Assembly (NCBI GenBank): GCA_012517485.1
Contig: JAAYUT010000322.1
Coordinates: 1-9,737 of the forward strand
Length of the DNA: 9,737 nucleotides
Source: Candidatus Atribacter fermentans
Lineage (GTDB): Bacteria; Atribacterota; Atribacteria; Atribacterales; Atribacteraceae
Direction: 5' to 3'
Below the pieces are notes generated by a model. It had not been told where the DNA came from and did not search any database. It worked only from the letters and a program-made list of their open reading frames with translations. The translations under genes and the position numbers were made by a program. Positions 1 to 6,721 of this stretch are shown one piece after another (within the stretch, counting starts at the first letter, position 1; every line of letters starts with the position of its first letter).

Positions 1-211
1 GGATCGTTCACTTCTGGAAAATACCATTACTGGTCAAGTTTTGGACGTTGAAATTCCCTATGAAGGAATGATGGAGTGCTATTTAATTCCCCTTTCCAAC
101 GGTGACTCATTAGTGATAGCTTTCCGGTGGAATCTCTCGGTTCAAAAGGAAGAAGTGGAAAAAATCATTTCCATAGTATTGAGTACACTTAGAGAGATCC
201 CAAAAGAATAA
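1..211 (+). CDS. 3' end of an unidentified protein (partial)
   Basis: The open frame starts at base 2 and ends with TAA at 209-211, giving the last 69 residues of a protein whose start lies outside the window. The visible part alternates short beta-like stretches (LIPLSNGDSLVIAFRW) with a final amphipathic helix (VEKIISIVLSTLREI). This strand-then-helix ending resembles that of the next gene, where the last helix contains DEKIQAILKSIEI. I infer a related PsbP/DUF1795-like fold and possibly a tandem of diverged secreted paralogues, but the N-terminus that would show a signal peptide is missing. No terminator follows it. The next gene begins 97 bp downstream on the same strand, so co-transcription is possible. 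Function is not known. Confidence 0.6.
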   Translation, partial: DRSLLENTITGQVLDVEIPYEGMMECYLIPLSNGDSLVIAFRWNLSVQKEEVEKIISIVLSTLREIPKE

Positions 212-308
212 TTTTCTCAATTCAATTAAATTTATCGTTTAGTATATAAATAATCACATTTATTAGATATTATCTTATTAAAAGGCTTTTAAAAAAAGAG
301 GATTCACC

Positions 309-788
309 ATGAGGCAAAAAGGAATCAACATTGCAGTATTAAGCATTGTAATTGGAATGCTCCTCACAGGAGTTGTTTATGCCGAAGACCAAATTCAAGA
401 AACTGATAATTTCAAGTTTTTAGTACCGGATACTTGGCAATTTATCGTTTATGAAAACGGTGCAGTTCAAATTTACAACCGCATGGCAACCTACATGGTG
501 GAGTTAAAAAAAGAGGGATACAATCTCAACGGCGCTGATTGGAAAAACTCCATGAAAATTTTTGTTGAACAATTCAAAGGGTCAGATCCGGTTATGATTG
601 AAATGTTAGGATTCCAATTCCTCAAAACGACCTTTGATTATTCGGGAACTCATCAATCTCTCTATACAACTCTATTAAATGGTGAAAAAATCTCAATTGG
701 TATAATGGGTCCTGAACATGAAACTGATGAAAAGATTCAAGCAATTTTAAAATCTATCGAAATCAAAAAAGAAATTGCCTTAGAATAA
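309..788 (+). CDS. small secreted protein, probable PsbP/DUF1795-like fold
   Basis: A 159-residue exported protein of unknown function. Residues 1-25 form a standard signal peptide: basic MRQKG, a hydrophobic core, and a signal peptidase I site after VYA. There is no lipobox cysteine, so the mature protein of about 134 residues should be released or periplasmic. The mature part opens with NFKFLVPDTWQF, then an edge strand AVQIYN and MVELKK, and ends with a helix (DEKIQAILKSI). That layout is typical of PsbP/DUF1795-type domains (F.f..P..W ... I..sI). The fold call is inference from pattern, not a database match. The start is supported by GAGG at 298-301, seven bases upstream. The gene is closed by a strong terminator at 807-838. 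No catalytic motif is visible. Confidence 0.72.
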   Translation: MRQKGINIAVLSIVIGMLLTGVVYAEDQIQETDNFKFLVPDTWQFIVYENGAVQIYNRMATYMVELKKEGYNLNGADWKNSMKIFVEQFKGSDPVMIEMLGFQFLKTTFDYSGTHQSLYTTLLNGEKISIGIMGPEHETDEKIQAILKSIEIKKEIALE

Positions 789-806
789 AAAAGATTATCC
801 TTTTCC

Positions 807-838
807 AAGCCTGGCTTTAATAATAGCCAGGCTTTTTT
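807..838 (+). terminator. intrinsic terminator of the secreted-protein gene
   Basis: A perfect 10-bp stem, AAGCCTGGCT (807-816) pairing with AGCCAGGCTT (825-834), encloses an 8-base loop and runs into six T residues (833-838). It lies 18 bp after the stop at 788. In the opposite direction there is no T-run next to the stem, so it should act mainly on + strand transcripts. Confidence 0.93.
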
Positions 839-862
839 ATAGATATTTTAAAAAAAATTGTG

Positions 863-982
863 TTACCCCTTCACTGCTCCGGATAGTAAACCACCGACGA
901 TATATTTTGGAAAACCAAAGCAATTATAACTGGGCGAAATAGCAACACCAGATGACAATGAAAACGGTAAGGTTCCATCTTT
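863..982 (-). pseudogene. decayed C-terminal remnant of a CUT1 (MalG-type) sugar ABC permease
   Basis: Read on the - strand, 982 to 863 encodes KDGTLPFSLSSG, then SP, and finally FPKYIVGGLLSGAVKG and a TAA stop. The ending YIVGGLLSGAVKG is the signature C-terminus of carbohydrate ABC transporter inner-membrane permeases of the MalG type (usual form RYF..GLTAGAVKG). The piece just before it is out of frame: shifting by one base at about 910-937 restores PVIIALVFQ, the expected last half-helix before Q/RKYIVGG. An in-frame TAA at 983-985 cuts off the upstream side. Only about 40 of the usual 270-300 codons survive, with one frameshift and no start. It is therefore a degraded gene fragment that probably encodes nothing. 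It marks an earlier sugar-transporter operon at this site. Confidence 0.8.
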
Positions 983-1056
983 TTAAAATTGACAGCATAT
1001 TAAATAAATTATGCCTTAATAAATAGGAATTTGAGAAAAATATATTTATATCTCTA

Positions 1057-1437
1057 TTATTTCCCTTTTAATAGCGCGTTTTCTATTGCTTTAAGGTAAG
1101 CATTGCAGGTTACTGTAGCATTTGATACCGTATCAACCTGCAAAGATTGTTTTTGTATTATTTGGTCAAAGAGTTTTTTAGACAGTTCACCCATCCCAAA
1201 AGTCACATCTTTGATAATTTTGATCCCAACTATTTGGTGGTTTTTTACCGTTACTTCTACCTTGTTTGACCACCGGTATCCTTTGAATTCACCAGGATAA
1301 ACCCCATCTTCAACTTTAGTAAGGTCAATCTTTTCGATTGAGAGTCTTCTGACTTTTCCTAACCCGGCAACCGCAAAAAAGAAAAATCCCGCAACAATAA
1401 TTGCCACAATAATAAGGACGATAGCAAGTACACTCAT
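1057..1437 (-). CDS. small membrane-anchored FMN-binding-domain protein (ApbE substrate)
   Basis: A 126-residue protein with one N-terminal transmembrane helix (about residues 3-25) and one FMN-binding domain (PF04205 type, residues about 43-122). It opens with DGVYPGEFKGY (44-54) and a strand-rich WSNKVEVTVKNH segment. The FMN attachment motif is at 102-108, DTVSNAT; by family rule Thr108 would be joined to FMN through a phosphoester bond by ApbE. The usual form is SGAT, so Asn106 replaces Gly. The gene directly follows apbE, which supports an enzyme-substrate pair. The start at 1437 is chosen over an in-frame ATG at 1479 because AAGGAGGG lies nine bases before it. With this start there is no N-terminal charge and KVRR follows the helix, which predicts a cytoplasmic domain. 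The role is probably one-electron transfer; the partner is unknown. Confidence 0.88.
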   Translation of the reverse strand: MSVLAIVLIIVAIIVAGFFFFAVAGLGKVRRLSIEKIDLTKVEDGVYPGEFKGYRWSNKVEVTVKNHQIVGIKIIKDVTFGMGELSKKLFDQIIQKQSLQVDTVSNATVTCNAYLKAIENALLKGK

Positions 1438-1446
1438 TCTTATTTT

Positions 1447-1454
1447 CCCTCCTT
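1447..1454 (-). promoter_or_regulatory. Shine-Dalgarno site that decides the FMN-protein start
   Basis: AAGGAGGG on the - strand, nine bases before the ATG at 1437. The alternative ATG at 1479 abuts the apbE stop (TAAATG) and has no good ribosome site, although coupled re-initiation cannot be excluded. The choice changes the N-terminus by 14 residues, including four basic ones (two Lys, Arg, Lys) before a final Arg, and so changes predicted membrane topology. Confidence 0.75.
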
Positions 1455-1479
1455 GAAACCTACATATATTTTTTTTCAT

Positions 1480-2439
1480 TTAACCCATCATCATTATAGA
1501 CATTTCCTGGTCTAATTTCACAAAATTTTTTTCAATATTTCGAGTCACTCCAATTTTTCGTGATTTGGAAACCATTATTACCTCCACAGATGGATTTTTC
1601 TCAATTAAACGAACTGTTTCTTCTTGATTCAATACAAAAATGGCAGTAGAAAGAGCATCAGCAAATGATGAACTTTCTGATATAACAGTTACACTTTGCC
1701 ATTCTGTTTCTGCAGGAAAACCAGTCCGAGGATCAAGAATGTGGTGATATTTGAAACCTTCTTTTTCATAGTACCTCTCATAACCTCCTGATGTCACCAC
1801 TGACCGATTTTTTACTCGTACCGCGCCAAAGATTTTTCCATCATTAGAAAAAGGATTACGTATCCCAACCTTCCAATCCTTTTTTAAAGGCGGTTTCCCT
1901 ACCAGAACCGCGTTTCCTCCAAGATTGATAAATCCGGATAAAACACTATAGTTTTGGTAAATGTCAACAATTTTTTCACCGGCATATCCTTTCCCGATCC
2001 CTCCCAGGTCGATTTGCTGACCTGGTCGTTTAAGTTTGACTACCTTTTCGTTCGGGTTGATTTGAATATCTTGGTAGGTGACTAAATCCAAAAGAAATTC
2101 AATGTATTTCTTATCGGGTTTATCTTGATTTTTTCTTAATTGACGCCAATAATCACTGAGACATCCAATAGTCACATCAAAAGCACCATTAGTTCGTGCT
2201 GATATTATTTTTGCCAAATGTAAGACATTAAGAGTATCCTGGCTAACTTTTACCCAGTTTTTTCCTGCTTGGTGATTAATCAGGTGAATATCACTTCCTG
2301 ATTGAAAAAGACTTAATATGCTTTCCAAATCATGAAGCTTCTTCGTTGCTTCATCAACAGCTTCTTCGGCATATTTTCCGTATACCCTCTGATAAACAAC
2401 CGTATCCATACAGAAATCATACTTTTCAACACATTTCAT
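1480..2439 (-). CDS. apbE: FAD:protein FMN transferase
   Basis: ApbE splits FAD and attaches the FMN half to a Thr/Ser of a target protein, using Mg2+. At 319 residues it has the usual single-domain length. Visible family motifs, in order: NGAFDVTIG (84-92), IDLGGIGKGYA (143-153), INLGGN (171-176), VVTSGGYERYY (214-224), YHHILDPRTGFPA (231-243) and the metal-binding DALSTA (261-266, Asp261 and Thr265). The domain begins at about residue 6, and there is no signal peptide or lipobox, unlike the many exported ApbE lipoproteins, so this copy should act in the cytoplasm. The substrate is very likely the FMN-binding protein encoded 42 bp downstream. AAAGGA touches the ATG at 2439, an unusually short spacing. 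No better start is visible (the next Met is residue 11), so translation may be modest. A TATAAT box and a palindrome lie upstream. Confidence 0.95.
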   Translation of the reverse strand: MKCVEKYDFCMDTVVYQRVYGKYAEEAVDEATKKLHDLESILSLFQSGSDIHLINHQAGKNWVKVSQDTLNVLHLAKIISARTNGAFDVTIGCLSDYWRQLRKNQDKPDKKYIEFLLDLVTYQDIQINPNEKVVKLKRPGQQIDLGGIGKGYAGEKIVDIYQNYSVLSGFINLGGNAVLVGKPPLKKDWKVGIRNPFSNDGKIFGAVRVKNRSVVTSGGYERYYEKEGFKYHHILDPRTGFPAETEWQSVTVISESSSFADALSTAIFVLNQEETVRLIEKNPSVEVIMVSKSRKIGVTRNIEKNFVKLDQEMSIMMMG

Positions 2440-2450
2440 TCCTTTGTCAA

Positions 2451-2467
2451 TTCTTATCAGATAAGAA
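2451..2467. promoter_or_regulatory. exact 8-1-8 palindrome, candidate operator before apbE
   Basis: TTCTTATC A GATAAGAA is a perfect inverted repeat with a single central base. It lies 11 bp before the apbE start and just downstream of a TATAAT box at 2477-2482, where a bound repressor would block transcription start or clearance. The one-base centre is like Fur-family boxes in geometry, but the half-site does not match the usual Fur, PerR or Zur sequence, so I assign no regulator. A hairpin in the 5' leader is also possible. Confidence 0.5.
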
Positions 2468-2476
2468 AAAAATTTA

Positions 2477-2482
2477 ATTATA
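2477..2482 (-). promoter_or_regulatory. candidate -10 box for the apbE unit
   Basis: A perfect TATAAT on the - strand, 37 bp upstream of the apbE start within the 117-bp gap after the ligase gene. The predicted transcription start is near 2470. No good -35 hexamer is present at 16-18 bp (the bases there read AGAGAA), so it would need an activator, or the pair may instead be read through from the upstream operon. Confidence 0.4.
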
Positions 2483-2556
2483 GCCTCTTCATGACCTACT
2501 TCTCTCTTCTTATAACTCTATTAATGGACAAAAAAATAAATCCTTTTATAGGAAAA

Positions 2557-4209
2557 TTAAATAATTGCTTCGCCTTGCTCCATGGCTTCCAGTGCTCGAT
2601 AGTCAATTTTTCCCATGCGGGTAATAGGGAGGCTATCCAGAAAAGTAATCTCAGTTGGAACCGACCACTTAATAAGCTGCTCAGCAACGTTTTGCTTTAT
2701 TTCCTCGGCTAATTTTTCCCGAGAATGAACATTCCCCCTGATAACGACAAAAGCCTTGACCCGGTTCATGGTGTATTCATCAGGAATACCGATGACACAT
2801 GATTCAACAACCAATGGATGACTATTAATAACGCTTTCCACCTGAGAAGGATAAACTGCATAACCCGAACATTTAATGATTCTTTTTACCCTTCCACTAA
2901 AGTATAAAAAACCCTCATGATCTAAAGTCCCTAAATCTCCAGTCGAAAGCCAGATAAGACCATCTTTATGTCTTTGTAGAACACGAGCCGTTTCCTCAGG
3001 TCGGTTATTATATCCCAACATCACGGTAGGTCCATTTATGCAAATTTCACCTACTTCCCCTATTGGTAATTCTTCTGTACTTTGTGGACGAACAATTTTA
3101 AAGCGATTTCCAGGCAGGGGTAAACCCACACTTCCTTCTTTATAAATATTTTCAGGCATAATCGAACATGCCGTTACGCATTCTGTCAATCCATATCCTT
3201 CTCGTAGATTGACCGTCCCTTTATGTTTTTGTATAAAATTATTAAAACGCTTGATGAGAGAAAGAGGAACAGTATCCCCTCCGCAAAAAGCTCCTTTTAA
3301 GAAAGAAAAATTGATCTTTTGCAATTTTTCACTACTAACCAATGCCTCATAATGAGTGGGTACACCAGCGATATAGGTTGGTTTATACTTACCAACTGCA
3401 TCAATAAATTCCTTTTTGCTAAAACGAGGAATGAGAATACAACGACCGCCGCCTAATAAAACTGCATGAAGACAGATCCCCAATCCAAAACCATGGAAAA
3501 GAGGAAGGATGCATAATATTGAATCTTTACCTGGTTGTGGATTTACTTGAGTTATCACTTGGTCAGCTAAAGCATTCATATTCTGATTTGAAAGAAGAAC
3601 TCCTTTAGGCGCTCCAGTTGTTCCTCCACTAAAAAGAATAACAGCCGGTTGGTCAATTGAATAATGGTGGAATTTTTTTAGAGGTGAGGACCAGTTTCGA
3701 GTTAGTGTTTTCCAATCTATTAAATGATCTCCGCGATAAATGGGGGATTTAGAACCTTGCTTCCAATAAAAAATTAATCGAGGAATAAGTGGGAGCCCTT
3801 CTGAAATCGAAATTAATATGGTTTTTTTAATGTTACTCTCTTCGACGGCTTTGCGAAAGTTACTATATAGAATATCCAAAGTGATTAACCATTGACTTTG
3901 GGTTTCTCGAATATAAAAAGACATTTCAGGAACAGTGGATAAGGGATGGATAATACAGATTACCGCTCCAATCATATTAAGTGAATAAATAGCCATAACT
4001 ACTTCAGGGATATTGGGCAGACATATAATAACCCGATGACCGGGTTTGATCCCTAAGTTTTTCCAAATTATAGCTAATTGTTGAATTCTTTCTTGTAACC
4101 GTTGATACGTTATCCGTTTCCCAAAATAGTCCAAAGCTGGCAAATTAGGATAGGACTTCGAAGTCACTAACAAACGTTCGGCCATGGATTGGTCAGAATT
4201 CGGTATCAT
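2557..4209 (-). CDS. class I AMP-forming acyl-CoA ligase / synthetase
   Basis: A 550-residue adenylate-forming enzyme that should activate a carboxylic acid with ATP and pass it to CoA or a similar thiol. All core motifs are intact: A3 P-loop SGGTTGAPKG (194-203), A5 YGLTE (339-343), A7 STGD (422-425), A8 hinge GRVKRIIKCSGYAVYP (439-454) and the C-terminal catalytic Lys in RMGKIDY (Lys534). PLFHGFG (236-242) and the length suit fatty-acyl or aryl-acid ligases, but the substrate cannot be read from sequence. No membrane segment or carrier domain is present. The ATG at 4209 follows a GGGGGGAG site by six bases and overlaps the end of the E2-like gene by 17 bp, so the two are translationally coupled. 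An ATG at residue 9 is less well supported. It is the last gene of a three-gene operon and probably supplies the acyl donor for its neighbours. Confidence 0.92.
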   Translation of the reverse strand: MIPNSDQSMAERLLVTSKSYPNLPALDYFGKRITYQRLQERIQQLAIIWKNLGIKPGHRVIICLPNIPEVVMAIYSLNMIGAVICIIHPLSTVPEMSFYIRETQSQWLITLDILYSNFRKAVEESNIKKTILISISEGLPLIPRLIFYWKQGSKSPIYRGDHLIDWKTLTRNWSSPLKKFHHYSIDQPAVILFSGGTTGAPKGVLLSNQNMNALADQVITQVNPQPGKDSILCILPLFHGFGLGICLHAVLLGGGRCILIPRFSKKEFIDAVGKYKPTYIAGVPTHYEALVSSEKLQKINFSFLKGAFCGGDTVPLSLIKRFNNFIQKHKGTVNLREGYGLTECVTACSIMPENIYKEGSVGLPLPGNRFKIVRPQSTEELPIGEVGEICINGPTVMLGYNNRPEETARVLQRHKDGLIWLSTGDLGTLDHEGFLYFSGRVKRIIKCSGYAVYPSQVESVINSHPLVVESCVIGIPDEYTMNRVKAFVVIRGNVHSREKLAEEIKQNVAEQLIKWSVPTEITFLDSLPITRMGKIDYRALEAMEQGEAII

Positions 4210-5095
4210 TAGCTGCTCCCCCCTCCACTGGTTTTTCTAATTCTTCTGGACGCTCCATAAATTGTTTAAAAGTTTGAAGAGCACGAGTTAAATAAAATCC
4301 ATCGGCGATACGTTCATCTACAGTAAAGGTAACTTCTACAAAGGTTTTTTTAACCAGCTTCCCTGTAAAGTCGAAACTCAATTCATCGGCATACTTTCCC
4401 ATAGCCACAAAAACTGAAACTGTTCCCCATTCATAGAGATGGTGATAGGGTGCATTCACTCCTAAGCTACCAATATTGGCCACAAAAGCACTAGTATAAA
4501 AAGGATCTGAGCTAGTTATCGACTCTGGTACCAGATCAAAATTATCCAACCAGCGGAGAATAGCTACTACTAATGAAATCAACCAACCGGGCAGTTTCGA
4601 AAAGGTTTTAACTAAGTTTTCACTATCCGCAGCATTTTCACGTCGTGCCCGATCAATGGATAGCAATACTTTATCAGCAACTTGTTCGAGAGTATCTAAA
4701 GGATGAAAGGTTTCTTTAATTGCTAACATACGAGCAGCTTCAGTTCTCTCTTGTTTTACCATATAAGAAATCTGCATTTTATTCCGCTGATAGATGCGTT
4801 TTCCAGCAACAAAACGATTAAGCCCAGGTTTTAAGGTGGCGGTACGAACCATAGCTGCCATGAGAACATGGAAAAGAGTAATCTTCTTTTCTGATGACCG
4901 ATTTAAATTTCTTTCTTTGAGATATTCCAAAGTATGAGTTATATCTAACTTCTCTCGAAAGTAGATGCATGAAGCATTTCGTGTTTTAAAAATGAATGGT
5001 TCTAAACGATGCATCGGATTGATGTCCTTCAACCAGGTGCCGTCACGACGGTATCCCCATGTCAAAAATCGTTTATTTTTCTTTTGTTCATTCAT
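4193..5095 (-). CDS. stand-alone 2-oxoacid dehydrogenase E2-like acyltransferase
   Basis: A 300-residue protein of the CAT/E2 acyltransferase fold (PF00198 type) with no lipoyl or E1/E3-binding domain. Family-like features are PGLNRFVAGKRIYQRN (90-105), SDPFYTSAFVANIGSLG (196-212), YHHLYEWGT (217-225) and the C-terminal VDERIADG (259-266). In true E2 enzymes the last motif is DHRxxDG with the catalytic His; here Glu261 takes its place, and His218/His219 are the remaining conspicuous histidines. A hydrophobic stretch at about 169-184 may contact membrane. I recall similar lone E2-like proteins with DERI motifs in Clostridia, where the reaction is undefined. The ATG at 5095 is chosen over one at 5158 because AAAGGGTG precedes it and it overlaps the glycosyltransferase stop by 8 bp. 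Placement between a lipid glycosyltransferase and an acyl ligase suggests acyl transfer. Confidence 0.85.
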   Translation of the reverse strand: MNEQKKNKRFLTWGYRRDGTWLKDINPMHRLEPFIFKTRNASCIYFREKLDITHTLEYLKERNLNRSSEKKITLFHVLMAAMVRTATLKPGLNRFVAGKRIYQRNKMQISYMVKQERTEAARMLAIKETFHPLDTLEQVADKVLLSIDRARRENAADSENLVKTFSKLPGWLISLVVAILRWLDNFDLVPESITSSDPFYTSAFVANIGSLGVNAPYHHLYEWGTVSVFVAMGKYADELSFDFTGKLVKKTFVEVTFTVDERIADGFYLTRALQTFKQFMERPEELEKPVEGGAANDTEF

Positions 5096-6296
5096 AACGC
5101 ACCCTTTCCCTAAATTCCTTGCTATTATTTGAAAATGATTGTAATCGCGATATGACATATTGGGCGGTTAAGTGCGACCCATCCGATATCTGTTTCAAAA
5201 CTGTCGTTGTTTTTAGTTTCTCTATATTTTTCCGATACCGATTAAGAAGATCCTCTTGTTCTAAAATTTTTTCCACCAAAATAAGAAAAGTTTTAGTATC
5301 AGGTGCGAACCAACCAACCTCTTGGTTTAAACAATAATCTAAGTTTCCCTTCTCGTTATATCCCACCCAATGAGTAAAAATAATGGGGCACCCACAAATC
5401 AGTGATTCAATAACCGATGCTGGACCGGCTTTAGTTACAAATACATCAGCAATGGATAAAAGCATATTCATGAAATCTACATAACCGAAGATCCTCAAGG
5501 TTGTATTTGAGTTTTTTTGTTTTTGCAAAGCATACAATGATTGAAATAGATCCTGGTTTTTCCCACAAACAGCAATGATATTAACTGGCAATGCTTTTCG
5601 GTAAATAGACTGAATATATTCCCAATTCTTCCCAATTCCCTGTCCTCCGGCACTAAATAGAAGTGTTAATTTGTTCTTATCTAACCCGAATCTTTCTTTT
5701 ATTTCATCACTTGGTCCAATTTCCCTAAAAAAATTCGCTTGAATGGGTAAGGGAATAATTTGTATCTTTTCCTTTCTCATACCATTTTTAATCAAATAGT
5801 CGGCAGCAATTTGATTCGCCGCTAAAATAGAGTTGAAGTGGTTATCAATCCACATTCGATGACCAACGAATGGGTCAGTCATGGTGATAATAATCTCATA
5901 GGATAACAGGTATTTTTCCTTTGCTATTGCTGCAATTGTACCGCAAAAAAAATGAGTAGAATATACAACATCGGGTTGGAACTTACGGATATATTCAATT
6001 CCTTTCCGAACAAAATCACCAAATAAAATCCGAAGTAGGTTTCGACTACTGGTAATAGGGTAAAATACATCAATGGCATAGTTAATGACTTTGGTAACAG
6101 CTGGATGAGCTAAAGCCAAATTCCAAGAATTCTTCAAAAACCGGTCAACTCTAATCGCACCTGACTCTTTGGCAAAATCAACGACTTCGATTTGAAATTG
6201 ATGAGGAGCAATTTTCTCGATAGCATCTTTGACTGCTAAAGCTGGTGTCTTATGTCCACTTCCCACCTCGATCATCAGAATCAATATTTTTTTCAT
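5088..6296 (-). CDS. MGDG-synthase/UgtP-like glycosyltransferase (GT28)
   Basis: A 402-residue glycosyltransferase with the two-domain layout of monogalactosyldiacylglycerol synthase and processive diacylglycerol glucosyltransferase. The N-terminal acceptor domain (MGDG_synth type) has GSGHKTPALAV (12-22), STHFFCG (113-119) and TDPFVGHRMW (140-149). The C-terminal GT28 donor domain has LLFSAGGQGIGKNW (212-225), TKAGPASVIESL (288-299) and YNEKGN (313-318). Such enzymes move a hexose from a nucleotide sugar to diacylglycerol at the inner face of the membrane. Sugar, linkage and acceptor are not predictable here. AAAGGAGAGG precedes the ATG at 6296. It is the first gene of the - strand operon and overlaps the E2-like gene by 8 bp. 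The tail after about residue 385 is charged and probably flexible. Confidence 0.92.
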   Translation of the reverse strand: MKKILILMIEVGSGHKTPALAVKDAIEKIAPHQFQIEVVDFAKESGAIRVDRFLKNSWNLALAHPAVTKVINYAIDVFYPITSSRNLLRILFGDFVRKGIEYIRKFQPDVVYSTHFFCGTIAAIAKEKYLLSYEIIITMTDPFVGHRMWIDNHFNSILAANQIAADYLIKNGMRKEKIQIIPLPIQANFFREIGPSDEIKERFGLDKNKLTLLFSAGGQGIGKNWEYIQSIYRKALPVNIIAVCGKNQDLFQSLYALQKQKNSNTTLRIFGYVDFMNMLLSIADVFVTKAGPASVIESLICGCPIIFTHWVGYNEKGNLDYCLNQEVGWFAPDTKTFLILVEKILEQEDLLNRYRKNIEKLKTTTVLKQISDGSHLTAQYVISRLQSFSNNSKEFRERVRYE

Positions 6297-6505
6297 TTCC
6301 TCTCCTTTACCTACCCTATTCCTAACAAGTTGGAATCCTTTTTTTAACTTCAGTTATGAAATCATGATCATAAAAAATTTGTACATTTATTTTTTGCCAA
6401 GAGTTCAAGTTTTCCCTTAGTATAAGAACTGCCTTTTAACCCTATTATTTCATCTTTTTCCCTCGCCCCTTTCACCCTTATTCTCAACTTCCCCTGCTAT
6501 TCTTT

Positions 6506-6529
6506 CTTCTTCCACTAGGTGAGAAGAAG
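6506..6529. repeat. short inverted repeat (degenerate palindromic element)
   Basis: CTTCTTC (6506-6512) pairs with GAAGAAG (6523-6529), and CAC/GTG continues the stem around a TAG loop with one bulged A at 6522. The preceding bases are pyrimidine-rich. The form recalls the common bacterial CTCTCCC...GGGAGAG intergenic repeats in a decayed state, but this is inference from appearance. Confidence 0.45.
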
Positions 6530-6611
6530 TTAAAATTCGTCTTTATTATATTCTCTCTCTTTGATGAAAGGGCGATCAATAAATTATTTACATTATAAAG
6601 TATTCTCGTTC

Positions 6612-6644
6612 CCTATCAAGGGATTTCATTTCTCTCTTGATAGG
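6612..6644. repeat. 12-bp inverted repeat (hairpin) upstream of macro-domain gene
   Basis: CCTATCAAGGGA (6612-6623) pairs with TCTCTTGATAGG (6633-6644) around a 9-base loop. The one non-Watson-Crick position is a G-U pair, so the RNA stem would be continuous. There is no T-run immediately after it, so it is not a standard terminator. A TATAAT follows at 6655-6660 without a matching -35. Confidence 0.6.
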
Positions 6645-6693
6645 TGATAATAGTTATAATTTTTGATAAACTACCAAAAGTGAAAGTTCAAAA

Positions 6694-6721
6694 TTGATTT
6701 TTCGTTTTTTCTCGTTTAAAT
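6694..6721 (+). promoter_or_regulatory. candidate promoter of the macro-domain gene
   Basis: TTGATT (6694-6699), a 16-bp spacer and TTAAAT (6716-6721) match four of six consensus bases in each box. It lies about 45 bp before the ATG and upstream of the strong ribosome site GAGGTGATG (6751-6759). In such AT-rich DNA chance matches are common. Confidence 0.3.

Noticed and set aside
2447..2452. TTGACA on the - strand, a perfect -35 hexamer
   Set aside because: A -10 at normal spacing would fall inside the apbE coding sequence, after its start codon, so it cannot drive apbE.
2520..2556. Possible terminator after the ligase gene (TCCTATAAAAGGA then T-run on the - strand)
   Set aside because: The stem is only four to five base pairs with a weak loop; too unstable to call, so read-through into apbE remains possible.
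2332..2712. Open frame on the + strand across the apbE start and ligase end
   Set aside because: It runs antisense to two well-supported genes, has no ribosome site and matches no family; it is a shadow frame.
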